Made by a program: the position numbers and the translations under genes. From contig JAUIMM010000519.1 in NCBI GenBank assembly GCA_031769625.1, positions 5,017,501-5,081,500 of the forward strand: a DNA stretch of 64,000 bases. The letters are read 5' to 3'. The notes beneath the pieces were generated by a model. That model worked only from the letters and a program-made list of their open reading frames with translations. It was not told the origin of the DNA and made no database searches. Below, one piece after another: positions 45,866 through 55,984 of the stretch; positions within the stretch are counted from its first letter, which is position 1, and each line of letters starts with the position of its first letter. This DNA comes from Taudactylus pleione (lineage: Eukaryota; Chordata; Amphibia; Anura; Myobatrachidae).

Positions 45866-46421
45866 CAGGGCCATCTTAAAGTATAGGCACACTTGGCAGT
45901 TGCCCAGGGCCCCACTATTTTAGGGTCCTTTGAACAGGGGCAGGCTGGGCCGAGGGTATCTACATAGAATGTGCGGCCACTCGCTCCATGCATATGGCAG
46001 CCAGTAGAGAGGCAGGCAGAGAAAGATGGTCTCTGGCAGCTCTGATTGTGAATTACACAGAATCAGAGCAGCCAGGCAGTATTCTCTACCTACCTGCCTG
46101 CCTGCAGTCACAGAGCTGATTTAAGGGGTGGGGGTGAGGCACAGAAGACACCCCTCTCTCTCAGGGGGCCTTCTATGTTTTAATCACAGCTACAGTGCAG
46201 AGCAGGAACTGCACTGCGAGCTGGAGAAGAGGGAGGTGGAGTCTGTAATCCTCTCTTTACATCATGTTTTTTAATGTTTAAACATTGAATTTGTTGAAAG
46301 TACCAATAAATCTAAAGGTTTATTTTATTGACTGCTTACATTTTTATTACCTTGAATAGGTAGGTAGAGGCCTCAGTGCATTGCTCTGCCCAGGGCCTAC
46401 AATGCTGTTAAGACGACCCTG
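45866..46421 (+). mobile_element. 556-bp hAT element
   Basis: Ends CAGGGCCATCTTAAAG and GTTAAGACGACCCTG (inverted), with flanks CTTGGATA/CGTGGATG agreeing at 6 of 8. Contains TTGCCCAGGGCCCC and CTGCCCAGGGCC, as in the start at 52214. No coding capacity. Confidence 0.7.
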
Positions 46422-46571
46422 CGTGGATGAAATTGGTTGGCATTCCGCGCAAGTGAGTTGAGCTGAACCCATACAGAAATAAGTAATTGTGTCGATAAAT
46501 GCAGAGTTTTGATTTATAAATTTGATAGTAAAAAAACAATGTAGATCTGAAAACATTGATATGCAGGTATA

Positions 46572-47662
46572 GGGGCATATTCAATTGGGCACAAGGTTTA
46601 GTGAGAAAAAAATCTTGCACCCTATTTTGGATTACCGCGGGTATGCGCGCTCCCGATACCCGTGGTATCCAATTAAAAAAAAGTGGTTGTGGGGTTTTCA
46701 GCTCTGAAAACCTCGCGCTGCGTAAAAAAATAATAATTCTGCACTGACCTGCCGGGGGTCTCCATGGCTCCCGGTGGTCTCCCCTCTATCTTCCCACTGA
46801 AGAGTGGGCTGCTGGGAGGCTCCAGGGGCTGATGGGAGGGGCAAGGGCTGCTGGGAGATGTAGTTCTCCCAGTGCCCATTCCGGGGGGGCACACTGAACT
46901 TGGAGGGGGTACACATAAAGCGGGGGTCACACACATACACTCATAGACACTTACAAACACTAACAAACACTCACACACACTGACATACTCACCCTGCTGC
47001 AGAAGACCCGGCTTCCGACGCTGGATGCAGAAGACAGCGCTGCAGAAGGTAAGTAATTAAGGACTAACTGAGCTAATTGGAAACTTCTAATTGCTTTATT
47101 AGTCCTCGAGGGGGGGGTGCCACCGGGGTCCCAGAGCAAGTCACGCTGATTTTCCCTAAAATTAATGATTTTAGAAAAAAATCACACTTGCTCTGGAGGT
47201 GCGAGAATGAAAACCTGCCGGCACGCAAAAACAGAAAAAATCAGCACCTGCAGGAAAAACCTCACAGGCAGGGGCGTATCTATAATGGGTGCAGGGTGTG
47301 CGGTGAACAAAGGCCCCTAGGTCCAGGGGGCCCCGCACCGCACACCCTGCACCCATAATATTACTTACCTCTCCAGAGTCCCACGTCGACAAGGGGGTCC
47401 GGCGCTGTAAAACGACTGGAAAATGGCCGCGGCGGCCATTTTCCCGGTGACCTGTGCATTAATTATAGACTCTGGGCACACTCTAGTGCCCAGAGTATAT
47501 AACTCCGGGGCTGGCCGCGCACAGCTCAGTGCGCTGCCGGCCGCCGGGTGGAGAGGAGGGGGCCCGTGTCAGAGACTGCACACGGGCCTCCTCCTCTCTA
47601 GAAACGTCCCTGCTCACAAGTGCGGGATTTTTGCTTTTCTCACCCCCAATTGAATATGCCCC
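46572..47662 (+). mobile_element. GGGGCATATTCAATTGGG element, TSD ATA, interrupted
   Basis: Ends GGGGCATATTCAATTGGG and CCCAATTGAATATGCCCC, flanked by ATA (46569-46571 and 47663-47665). A hAT miniature element (47269-47612) is inserted near its right end. The inside includes GCGGGTATGCGCGC and GCTGGGAG-rich stretches without coding evidence. Confidence 0.85.
47269..47612 (+). mobile_element. 344-bp hAT miniature element, 8-bp TSD
   Basis: Flanks CTCACAGG/CTCACAAG (47261-47268 and 47613-47620; 7 of 8). Ends CAGGGGCGTATCTA and, inverted, CAGGGACGTTTCTA. It starts with GGGTGCAGGGTGTGCGGTG and a later inverted GCACCGCACACCCTGCACCC, a large internal hairpin. Confidence 0.85.
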
Positions 47663-47864
47663 ATACAGTAGACTGGAGGAAAACATAAGTGTCATTTTTT
47701 TCCTATACTGTACATGTTGGTGATCAGTCACCTCTAAACATTAAAAGAATTAGCATGACAACTGCGTATATTTGGATATTTATATATTGCCAGACTTACA
47801 GTTTACTTTATACTGATGTGAAGTTTTTATTTTTGCCTCTGGTATAGTAAATCTACAGAACAAT

Positions 47865-48413
47865 GGGCCTGATTCAGACCCACTCGCGAGCGGCTGTCCG
47901 CTCGCAAGTGGGTCGATGGTCTGCACTGAGCATGCGCACGACGGAGGGAGCTCCGTCGTGCGCATGCGCCAGACACGACGAGCGAAGGACTTTCCTTCGC
48001 TCGTTGTGTCCGATCAAAGGGGGCGTGCTGTCAATGTTGATTGACAGCACGCCCCCTTTGGTGGGCGTGCCGGGGGCGTGCCTCCCTGACGGGGGCGTTC
48101 CCACGGGAACGCCTCCCGTCAGAAGCCGGCCCACTGACATCACTAGTGATGTCAGTGGGAGTGATTTTGGCTCTGATAGAGCCAAAATCACTCCGGAGCT
48201 TGCGGTTGAAAACCTCAACCGCAGGCTCCGGCTCGCAATTTCGATGGTCGCGATGGTCACGACCATCGCGGCCATCAAAATGCACGCTCGTATAGCCTGT
48301 GGGTGGTGACCCACAGCTATACGAGCGTCCAGGAGGACGCTCCATGAAAATGGAGCCCGGCCCTCATTCAGAGCGTGCGCTCTGCTCAGAGCGTACGGCT
48401 CTTAATGAGGGCC
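47865..48413 (+). mobile_element. Hairpin-rich miniature element, 549 bp, TSD AAT (best-preserved copy)
   Basis: Flanked by AAT (47862-47864 and 48414-48416). Reading along it: GACCCACTCGCGAGC/GCTCGCAAGTGGGTC; CATGCGCACGACGGAG with its inverse; ACGAGCGAAGGA with its inverse; AAAGGGGGCGTGCTGTCAAT with its exact inverse; GGCGTTCCC/GGGAACGCC; a perfect 30-bp palindrome at 48130-48159; AGTGATTTTGGCTCT with its inverse; CTTGCGGTTGA/TCAACCGCA; GATGGTCGCGATGGTC; and CTCGTATAG..TGTGGGT with its inverse. Almost every base lies in a stem. Confidence 0.95.
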
Positions 48414-48416
48414 AAT

Positions 48417-48861
48417 GTTTTTTTTTGTATGGAGATAAGTGATTTGACCGCCTCTGGGCTAACGCAATTATAAATCCAATTAACCCATTTTGCTTTAGTC
48501 ATGTGCAGATCACAGTAAGGAATGTAATTACCTATAATACAAGTGATGGACTATGGATATCAGTGACTTGAAATCATCAGGATAAAGACAGTCTAGAAAA
48601 GTGTTTGCCTTTCCTGTATTGTTTGGCAAAACATGCTGGATCTTGTAGTTCAATAGCCAATGGATTGTTACAGAATCTTCTTCTATAAAACAAGATTTGA
48701 ATGTACAGTACAAGTAAAAGCACATGTAACGCACAACTGTATGAGTTGGGCTGGCGGAGGAGTGGTGCACACTTTTTGAGGTTCATGTGGCAGTTACTCA
48801 TCGTAATGAGAGAGGTCCTGCATAGCCTCCACACGAGGTGATGCTCAGGATCGACACTCTC
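48417..48861. other. No gene seen
   Basis: AT-rich DNA; the 80- and 85-codon minus-strand frames have no recognisable domain. Confidence 0.45.
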
Positions 48862-49044
48862 CTAGAGCTCACCATTGCAATAATCCTCGAAGATGAACGC
48901 GAACAGTTGCCCAGCCTCGACCAGTTTGCATAAATTGCCAAAAGTAAAGGGTTGGGACATGTGAAGGAGGTGCTCAGCGCATCCGGTGGAGTTGTCCTCC
49001 TTGCTGTTGTCGGACATTGTCACGATCCTGACTATTTCTCTCAT
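48862..49044 (-). CDS. Short frame of unknown function, possibly a retroelement gag start
   Basis: The minus strand reads MREIVRIVTMSDNSKEDNST at the start and ends FIFEDYCNGEL (60 residues), with a second Met at position 10. The composition (acidic, Ser/Asn-rich start, then hydrophobic) looks protein-like. The preceding minus-strand sequence (49045-49240) is a possible LTR or leader-like stretch with GGATCGTGACA before the second Met. I recognise no domain and could not find long terminal repeats. A chance frame is quite possible. Confidence 0.25.
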   Translation of the reverse strand: MREIVRIVTMSDNSKEDNSTGCAEHLLHMSQPFTFGNLCKLVEAGQLFAFIFEDYCNGEL

Positions 49045-49244
49045 TTGTTATTAGTTTGTCTTGTGACTTACCTCTGCCACCTGTCCTAAGGATTAGGATA
49101 TTCTGATTTGCCTGGGAAGTCTGCTCAACATGCAGGCTGCAACACCTTCAGTGTGAGCATTAGACTGTGCTATTCCTTCTAGACTGATTGTTCACCTAAG
49201 AGTTCTTCTGTCTGTGAAGTCTGCAGATTCCTGATTAGAACAGT

Positions 49245-49781
49245 GGGCCTGATTCAGAGCCGGACGCTATGACAAGAGTGCTCGCTCTGAATCAGGGCCC
49301 TCCTACCTAAAATTGGAGCGGCCTCATGGCCACTCGTATAGCTGTGGGTGACCACCCACAGCTTATGCGAGCGCCCAAAAAGATGGTCGCGATGGTCAAG
49401 ACCATCGCGACCATCGGGCTTGCGACGAGACCCTGCGGTAGGGTCTCGCTGCCGCAAGCCCAGGAGTGCTTTTGGCTCTATCAGAGCCAAAAGCACTCCC
49501 ACTGACATCACTAGTGATGTCAGTGGGGCCGGACCCAGACAGTAGGCGTTCCCATGGGAACGCCTCCGTCTGGGCAGCAACGCCCCCGGCACGCCCACCA
49601 AAGGGGGTGTGCTGTCACTCACCATCGACAGCACGCCCCCTTTGGTGCGAGACCCATAGCGACGGCTGGCCGTCACTATGCGGGTCTCGCGCATGCGCTT
49701 GACGGAGCTCCCTCCGTCGTGCGCATGCGCACTAGGGCACCATCAACCCGCTTGCGAGCGCTCAGAGTCTGAATCAGGCCC
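49245..49781 (-). mobile_element. Hairpin-rich miniature element, reverse orientation, TSD AGT
   Basis: Starts GGGCCTGATTCAGAGCC and ends GTCTGAATCAGGCCC, flanked by AGT (49242-49244 and 49782-49784). Contains TGACATCACTAGTGATGTCA and the GTGCTTTTGGCTC and CATGCGC hairpins in reversed order. Confidence 0.92.
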
Positions 49782-49847
49782 AGTGTTTGCAGTGCAAATA
49801 GTAGTGCTGGTCTTGAACTGCAGAGATTGGAGATGCATTTGCTCTCA

Positions 49848-50820
49848 TACCCCTTTTACACCGGAGCTAAAACCCGGGTTATTGCAGGGTTAACGTGGGT
49901 AGCTCCCTGGTGTAAAAGGGTAGAGGGTTGGATCGCTGGGTCGAATGACTCGGCAATCCAACCCAGGTAAATAGCAGGGTTTAACACAGGCGTAGCCTGT
50001 GAAACCCTGCTGTGAGAACAGCACACTCCGGGTAACGATGACCTGGAGTGAGCTGCAAGCCGGCCGATTGGTCCGGCATCAGTGGCGCTTGGAGATGATG
50101 TCATCTCCAAGCGTCCACTTTCACGCTGTGAAAGCCGGGTCTATGCAGACCCGACTCCGTTGTGAGCGGCGCTGACTCGAGAATATCCCGAGTCGGCGCC
50201 GGCCAAATTCCGGATAGGAACTCTGAGCCTGATTCAGACCTGCTCGCAAGCGCTGAGCGCTCGCAAGCGGGTCGATGTTGGCCAAGTGCACATGTGCACG
50301 ACGGAGCCGGCTCCGTCATGCGCATGCGCGAGACCCGAATAATGACGGCCAAGCCGTCGCTATGGATCTCGCACCAAAGGGGGCGTGCTGACGATGGTGA
50401 TTGACAGCACGCCCCCTTTGGTGGGTGTGCTGGGGTCATGGCTGCCCACACGGAGGCGTTCCAATGGGAACGCCTACCGTCTGGGGCAGCCCCACTGACA
50501 TCACTAGTGATGTCAGTGGGACTGCTTTGGCTCTGATAGAGCCAAAAGCACTCCAGGGCTTGCGGCAACGAGACCTTACCACAAGGGCCTCGTCGCAAGC
50601 CCGATGGTCGCGATGGTCAAGACCATCGTGACCATCATTTTGGCCGCTCACTATAGCTGTGGGTGGTCACCCACAGCTATGCGAGTGGCCAGGAGGCCGC
50701 TCTTAAATTCAGAGGGACGGCCCTGATTCAGAGCGAGCGCTCTGTCAGAGCGTCCGGCTCTGAATCAGGGCCTCTGTTCCAACTCCGGGTCAGACCTGGA
50801 ATTTTGGTGGAAAAGGGGTA
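49848..50820. mobile_element. TACCCCTTTTACACC element, TSD TCA, interrupted
   Basis: Outer ends TACCCCTTTTACACC and GGTGGAAAAGGGGTA, flanked by TCA (49845-49847 and 50821-50823). Without the nested element it is about 422 bp. It is also built of hairpins: GGGTTGGAT/ATCCAACCC, CAGGGTTT..GCCTGT with its inverse, the perfect palindrome at about 50089-50116 (CGCTTGGAGATGATGTCATC and on), and GACTCG/CGAGTC. Confidence 0.85.
50225..50772 (+). mobile_element. Hairpin-rich miniature element nested in another, TSD TCT
   Basis: Ends GAGCCTGATTCAGACC and CTCTGAATCAGGGCC, flanked by TCT (50222-50224 and 50773-50775). Full hairpin series of the 40070 subfamily. Inserted in the element 49848-50820, so it is younger than its host. 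Confidence 0.93.
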
Positions 50821-50823
50821 TCA

Positions 50824-51724
50824 GTGTGCCTGATTCAGCAGTGCTGCTGCACTGCTGAAAGCAGATTCCGATGGTTGGGAATCTGCGCAGGCGCCTAACC
50901 CATTATGTGCATGTGCAGAACAGGTCTGCAAACCCACACACAGACTGGCAGCAGACTGTCACTGATTGACAGTCTGCTGCCATTTGTGGACATGGTGGGG
51001 GCGGCAACGGCCTCCAATTCTTGTATTGCAGTTGTGGATTAATCTCCAGGAGTGCCTTTCGCAGTCCCCTGCATTCTATATATATATAAGTCCTATATAA
51101 AGGACAGATAACACTCCTCACTGCCAAGTTTAGTCCAGTTAGACGCAGGTGCCCTCCCAGTCAGCCATCAGACAAAGGTGACAGACATAAATACTAATAA
51201 ATCCTAAATGGCGGCGCTCATTGCAGAAATAATGAGTCATAAATCTTTACCAACATTTCAATGCTTGTTGCATTTCAACAGGGTGCAAAGTACAAAACAA
51301 ACGTACCTGTTTAAATCCCCCTCCTGAACTATCCTTGTCGGCGGAACGGCGGTGCTGTCACGACGAGTGTGATGACATTATCAGCGGTGCAATGCCACGG
51401 ATATCACAACACGTGATCTACATGGAAGAAGCTGATACATCAATGCGTCGCAACGCATTACAAATGATCAGGGGGAGTTTCGCAAATAGCAGTACCATAG
51501 AAATCTGTGGGATCTGCTAATGTGATTGGAAGCTGGGGTACCACAGCAGATCGCAGATATTTGCTGCTGAACCCTCGTCATACATCCAGGGGATGCGTAC
51601 ATCTTTCCGGGTATCATCTAAAAACACCTGTTTTCTGGTGATTTCCCGCAAATTTGTTTTACTAAATATGCCCCTAACACACTTGAGGCAGGATCCATAC
51701 TAAATTCACACAGACCCACACAGA
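50824..51724. other. No gene seen; element fragments
   Basis: 50829-51000 starts TGCCTGATTCAGCAGTGCTG and has GCAGACTGTCACTGATTGACAGTCTGC, probably an element start of the same group. 51130-51310 resembles the repeat at 17200-17420 (CAGTCAGCCATCA, AATAATGAGTCATAAA). No coding evidence. Confidence 0.45.
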
Positions 51725-52213
51725 GGGCCTGATTCAGCAAGGATCGCATTCGCAAAGACGCACCTCCAATTGGTGTATTAATTCACATTGCGCATGCGTA
51801 TGCATCGCAGTGTGTGTGCGCAAACTAGCAATTGCGATGGGAAATGCATTTGCAGAGGTTACGCAGGCCCTGAGCACAGTGATTGACAGGAAGTGCCATT
51901 TGTGGGTGGTGACGGGGGGTTGGCCGGGCGAACGCAGGCGTGCCAGTGCATTGGGACGGCTTTGCAGGGGCGTGCATAAATTATCCACTGCAATAACATG
52001 CACAGCCTGAGGCCTCATAGCATGACCTGAAGTTAGCAATTCCTGAGTGAGGTCTGACCAGCATTAACTGTGCGTATGGGTCCGATGTTACCAAATATTT
52101 TACTATGTTGCCGAAGTATACGGCTGTGTGTAAGGGGAAGTGAGGGTCCTTATGTTAGGCTGCGATTGCAAACATTTGCATTTCACAGCAAATAATAGCA
52201 ACTGCGGTGCGTG
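51725..52213 (+). mobile_element. GGGCCTGATTCAGCA-type element, right end missing
   Basis: Left end GGGCCTGATTCAGCAAGGAT, followed by GCATTCGC and GCAATTGCG-type words and CCATTTGTGGGTGGTGAC. The expected inverted end is not reached before the hAT-type sequence at 52214. Confidence 0.65.
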
Positions 52214-52648
52214 CAGGGCCGTCTCTTCCATTGGGCTTTTTGGGCAGCTGCCCAAGGGCCCGAAGCTTCAAGGGGCCCGCCAGCCTCCCTGCAGCCGCGG
52301 CCAGTTGTTAATTTTTTTTTATTATTATCACTGTGTTCCGATTCGCCAAACCCTAAAACCCACCTGCCCCCCCCCGACCATCTGGGAGCACTTACTATGT
52401 TGGATGTGATATCTGCCCCCTCCCATCCCGCGCTCCACCTCCCCTGCCCACTTCCTCAAATCAATGGGCCTTCTGCATATGACGCGCAGCCTGCGCGGTG
52501 CAGGTGACATGATGATGTCACGCTGTGTATGACCGAGTGCCCATGAAGAAGAGTGGAGGAACCTGAGCAGCGCGCAATCAACAGGACGCCGAATCTCCTC
52601 AGTAAGTGAATTATGCAGAAGGAACATGTTCTGGGGGTCGGCGAGGGG
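52214..52648 (+). mobile_element. hAT-type element start
   Basis: CAGGGCCGTCTCTTCC, TTTTGGGCAGCTGCCCAAGG and AGGGGCCCGCCAGCC are typical of hAT-type non-autonomous elements like 45866-46421. The right end could not be found. The minisatellite beginning at 52650 may be internal to it, with ACCAGGCCCCACAATTTCTG at 59210 on the far side. Confidence 0.5.
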
Positions 52649-52649
52649 G

Positions 52650-52731
52650 GTATATGTATACTGTGTGTGTGTATGTTATGTGTATACTGTGTGTGTATGT
52701 TATGTGTATACTGTGTGTGTATGTTATGTGT

Positions 52732-52827
<96 letters not shown>

Positions 52828-53117
52828 GTGTATACTGTGTGTGTATGTTATGTGTATACTGTGTGTGTGTGTTATGTGTATACTGTGTGTATGTTATGTG
52901 TAAACTGTGTGTGTGTATGTTATGTGTATACTGTGTGTATGTTATGTGTATACTGTGTGTGTGTTATGTGTATACTGTGTGTGTATGTTATGTGCATACT
53001 GTGTGTGTATGTTATGTATATACTGTGTGTGTATGTTATGTGTATACTGTGTGTATGTTATCTGTATACTGTGTGTGTATTTTATGTGTATACTGTGTGT
53101 GTATGTTATGTGTATAC
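52650..53117 (+). repeat. GTGTATACTGTGTGTGTATGTTAT minisatellite, left block
   Basis: Units of about 22-24 bp (GTATGTTAT GTGTATACTGTGTGT) with a long pure (GT)n run at about 52736-52824. Long Cys/Val/Tyr-rich frames over it are repeat artefacts. It continues after the hAT insertion at 58100. Confidence 0.97.
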
Positions 53118-53277
53118 TAGGGGTGAGCGGGTTCGGATTTCTGAAATCCGAACCCCCCCGAGCCCCCCCGATCCGAGTCCGATCCGAGTCAGGCTCGACT
53201 TTTCCCGCCTGACTCGGATCTGAAATCGAGGCAAAACGTCATCATCCCGCCTTCCGAGTCTCGCGGGTTTTGGATCC

Positions 53278-53285
53278 TATATAAG
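53278..53285 (+). promoter_or_regulatory. Possible TATA box of the hAT element
   Basis: TATATAAG in GGATCCTATATAAGGTACC, about 350 bp before the 160-bp array. It is followed about 30 bases later by CGCCATTTTCTCACTCGGCT, where transcription could start. The second copy has TACATAAG at 59887. Functional role is inferred. Confidence 0.5.
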
Positions 53286-53629
53286 GTACCCGCGTCGGCG
53301 CCATTTTCTCACTCGGCTGTGGACAGTGAAGAGGGAGGGTGGGAGTTAGGGCTGTGTAGTGTAGTGTAGTGTAGTGCTGCTGTTGTCCACTACTTCAAAG
53401 TCCATACAGGCTGGCTGTGTTGTGCTGTGCTGCTGTTGTTAATAGGGGCTGTGTCCACTACTTCAAAGTCCATAGGGGCTGGCTGGACTGTGTTGTGCAG
53501 TCAGTTCTCCATAGGGGCTGTGTCCACTCCAAAGTCCTGTGCAGTCTCCCAGTCCTAAAGGAGTGCTGTAGTGTTGTCCAGGGGGTGCTCTGTCCATCAG
53601 GGGTGCTCCCCCCAAGTGCTAAAAAAATA

Positions 53630-55560
53630 ATATATTTTCTGTGTTTGTGAATTGTGTGCGCAGTAGCCGCACGTGCATCAACAAAGTAGTGCCAAGCGTG
53701 CGCCTGTGTCATAAGTAAAGGGCCGGCTGGCTTGACCGTTAAAGGGTGCTGTAACCCCCGAAAGTACACTCCAGTCCAAACCAAAAAAAAATTATTTTCT
53801 GTGTTTGTGAATTGTGTGCGCAGTAGCCGCACGTGCATCAACAAAGTAGTGCCAAGCGTGCGCCTGTGTCATAAGTAAAGGGCCGGCTGGCTTGACCGTT
53901 AAGGGTGCTGTAACCCCCGAAAGTACACTCCAGTCCAAACCAAAAAAAAATTATTTTCTGTGTTTGTGAATTGTGTGCGCAGTAGCCGCACGTGCATCAA
54001 CAAAGTAGTGCCAAGCGTGCGCCTGTGTCATAAGTAAAGGGCCGGCTGGCTTGACCGTTAAGGGTGCTGTAACCCCCGAAAGTACACTCCAGTCCAAACC
54101 AAAAAAAAAATTATTTTCTGTGTTTGTGAATTGTGTGCGCAGTAGCCGCACGTGCATCAACAAAGTAGTGCCAAGCGTGCGCCTGTGTCATAAGTAAAGG
54201 GTCGGCTGGCTTGACCGTTAAGGGTGCTGTAACCCCCGAAAGTACACTCCAGTCCAAACCAAAAAAAAAATTATTTTCTGTGTTTGTGAATTGTGTGCGC
54301 AGTAGCCGCACGTGCATCAACAAAGTAGTGCCAAGCGTGCGCCTGTGTCATAAGTAAAGGGCCGGCTGGCTTGACCGTTAAAGGGTGCTGTAACCCCCAA
54401 AGTACACTCCAGTCCAAACCAAAAAAAAAATTATTTTCTGTGTTTGTGAATTGTGTGCGCAGTAGCCGCACGTGCATCAACAAAGTAGTGCCAAACGTGC
54501 GCCTGTGTCATAAGTAAAGGGCCGGCTGGCTTGACCGTTAAGGGTGCTGTAACCCCCGAAAGTACACTCCAGTCCAAACCAAAAAAAAAATTATTTTCTG
54601 TGTTTGTGAATTGTGTGCGCAGTAGCCGCACGTGCATCAACAAAGTAGTGCCAAGCGTGCGCCTGTGTCATAAGTAAAGGGCCGGCTGGCTTGACCGTTA
54701 AGGGTGCTGTAACCCCCGAAAGTACACTCCAGTCCAAACCTAAAAAAAAATTATTTTCTGTGTTTGTGAATTGTGTGCGCAGTAGCCGCACGTGCATCAA
54801 CAAAGTAGTGCCAAGCGTGCGCCTGTGTCATAAGTAAAGGGCCGGCTGGCTTGACCGTTAAAGGGTGCTGTAACCCCCGAAAGTACACTCCAGTCCAAAC
54901 CAAAAAAAAATTATTTTCTGTGTTTGTGAATTGTGTGCGCAGTAGCCGCACGTGCATCAACAAAGTAGTGCCAAGCGTGCGCCTGTGTCATAAGTAAAGG
55001 GCCGGCTGGCTTGACCGTTAAAGGGTGCTGTAACCCCCGAAAGTACACTCCAGTCCAAACCAAAAAAAAATTATTTTCTGTGTTTGTGAATTGTGTGCGC
55101 AGTAGCCGCACGTGCATCAACAAAGTAGTGCCAAGCGTGCGCCTGTGTCATAAGTAAAGGGCCGGCTGGCTTGACCGTTAAGGGTGCTGTAACCCCCGAA
55201 AGTACACTCCAGTCCAAACCATAAAAAAATTATTTTTTGTTTGTGAATTGTGTGCGCAGTAGCCGCACGTGCATCAACAAAGTAGTGCCAAGCGTGCGCC
55301 TGTGTCATAAGTAAAGGGCCGGCTGGCTTGACCGTTAAGGGTGCTGTAACCCCCGAAAGTACACTCCAGTCCAAACCAAAAAAAAAATTATTTTCTGTGT
55401 TTGTGAATTGTGTGCACTGTGGCTGCACGTGCATCAACAAAGGAGCAGCGCCAAGCGTGCGCCTGTGTCCCATAAGTAAAGAGCCGGCTGGCTCATTTCT
55501 TAAAGGGTGGTGTAACCCACAAAGTGCACTACTCTCCAGCAAAAATAAAATAATATTTTC
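53630..55560 (+). repeat. 160-bp tandem array, about 12 units
   Basis: Units start near 53639, 53798, 53958 and every 160 bp to 55236, then a diverged unit at about 55395. Each has CTGTGTTTGTGAATTGTGTG, AGTAGCCGCACGTGCATCAA, GGGCCGGCTGGCTTGACCGT and an A-run. The 70-residue minus-strand frame in each unit is a repeat artefact. Confidence 0.97.
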
Positions 55561-55609
55561 TGTGTTTGTGTGCGCTTTAGCCGCACGTATATATATCAAT
55601 ATAACATAA

Positions 55610-55984
55610 ATGGAGGACCAAACTTTCTCCGATAAAAATAAAATAGGGAAAGATCAAGAACCTCTTCCTCCTAGTGCTGTTGCTGCTGCTGGGAGTTGTT
55701 CATCATCCCAGAGAGGAAGTAGGAACATCACTACTTTTACTAAACAATTGACCCTCCAACAGTCCCTAGCGAGGAGGATGAAGTACGACAGCAGTCATCC
55801 TGAAGCAAAACGTATAACTGAGGCCTTGACTGCTATGTTGGTGTTAGACGTGCGTCCGGTATCCGACATTAGTGCAGTGGGATTTAGACAATTGATGGAG
55901 GTAGTGTGTCCTCGGTTCCAAATCCCGTCTAGATTCCACCTGCATCCTCAAAGCAGCAGCGACAAGCGTGCGTCTGTCTGTTAA
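55610..55984 (+). pseudogene. hAT transposase N-terminal remnant with internal deletion
   Basis: It starts as the intact copy does (MEDQTFSDKNKI) but jumps after LPPSA to VAAAGS, losing about 360 residues including the BED zinc finger. The junction lies at GCTG repeats present at both ends of the deletion. It then follows the intact protein (TTFTKQLTLQQSLARRMKYD ...) to IPSRFH. There it enters a 138-bp repeat unit, adding LHPQSSSDKRASVC before a stop. The 124-residue product lacks DNA-binding and catalytic residues. Confidence 0.9.

Noticed and set aside
25516..49702. About 146-170-residue frames on both strands of each hairpin-rich element
   Set aside because: Open frames on opposite strands reflect palindromic GC-rich sequence; no domain, and they shift or break between copies.
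53630..55560. CRISPR-like array
   Set aside because: Units are contiguous 160-bp tandem repeats without unique spacers, inside a eukaryotic transposon.
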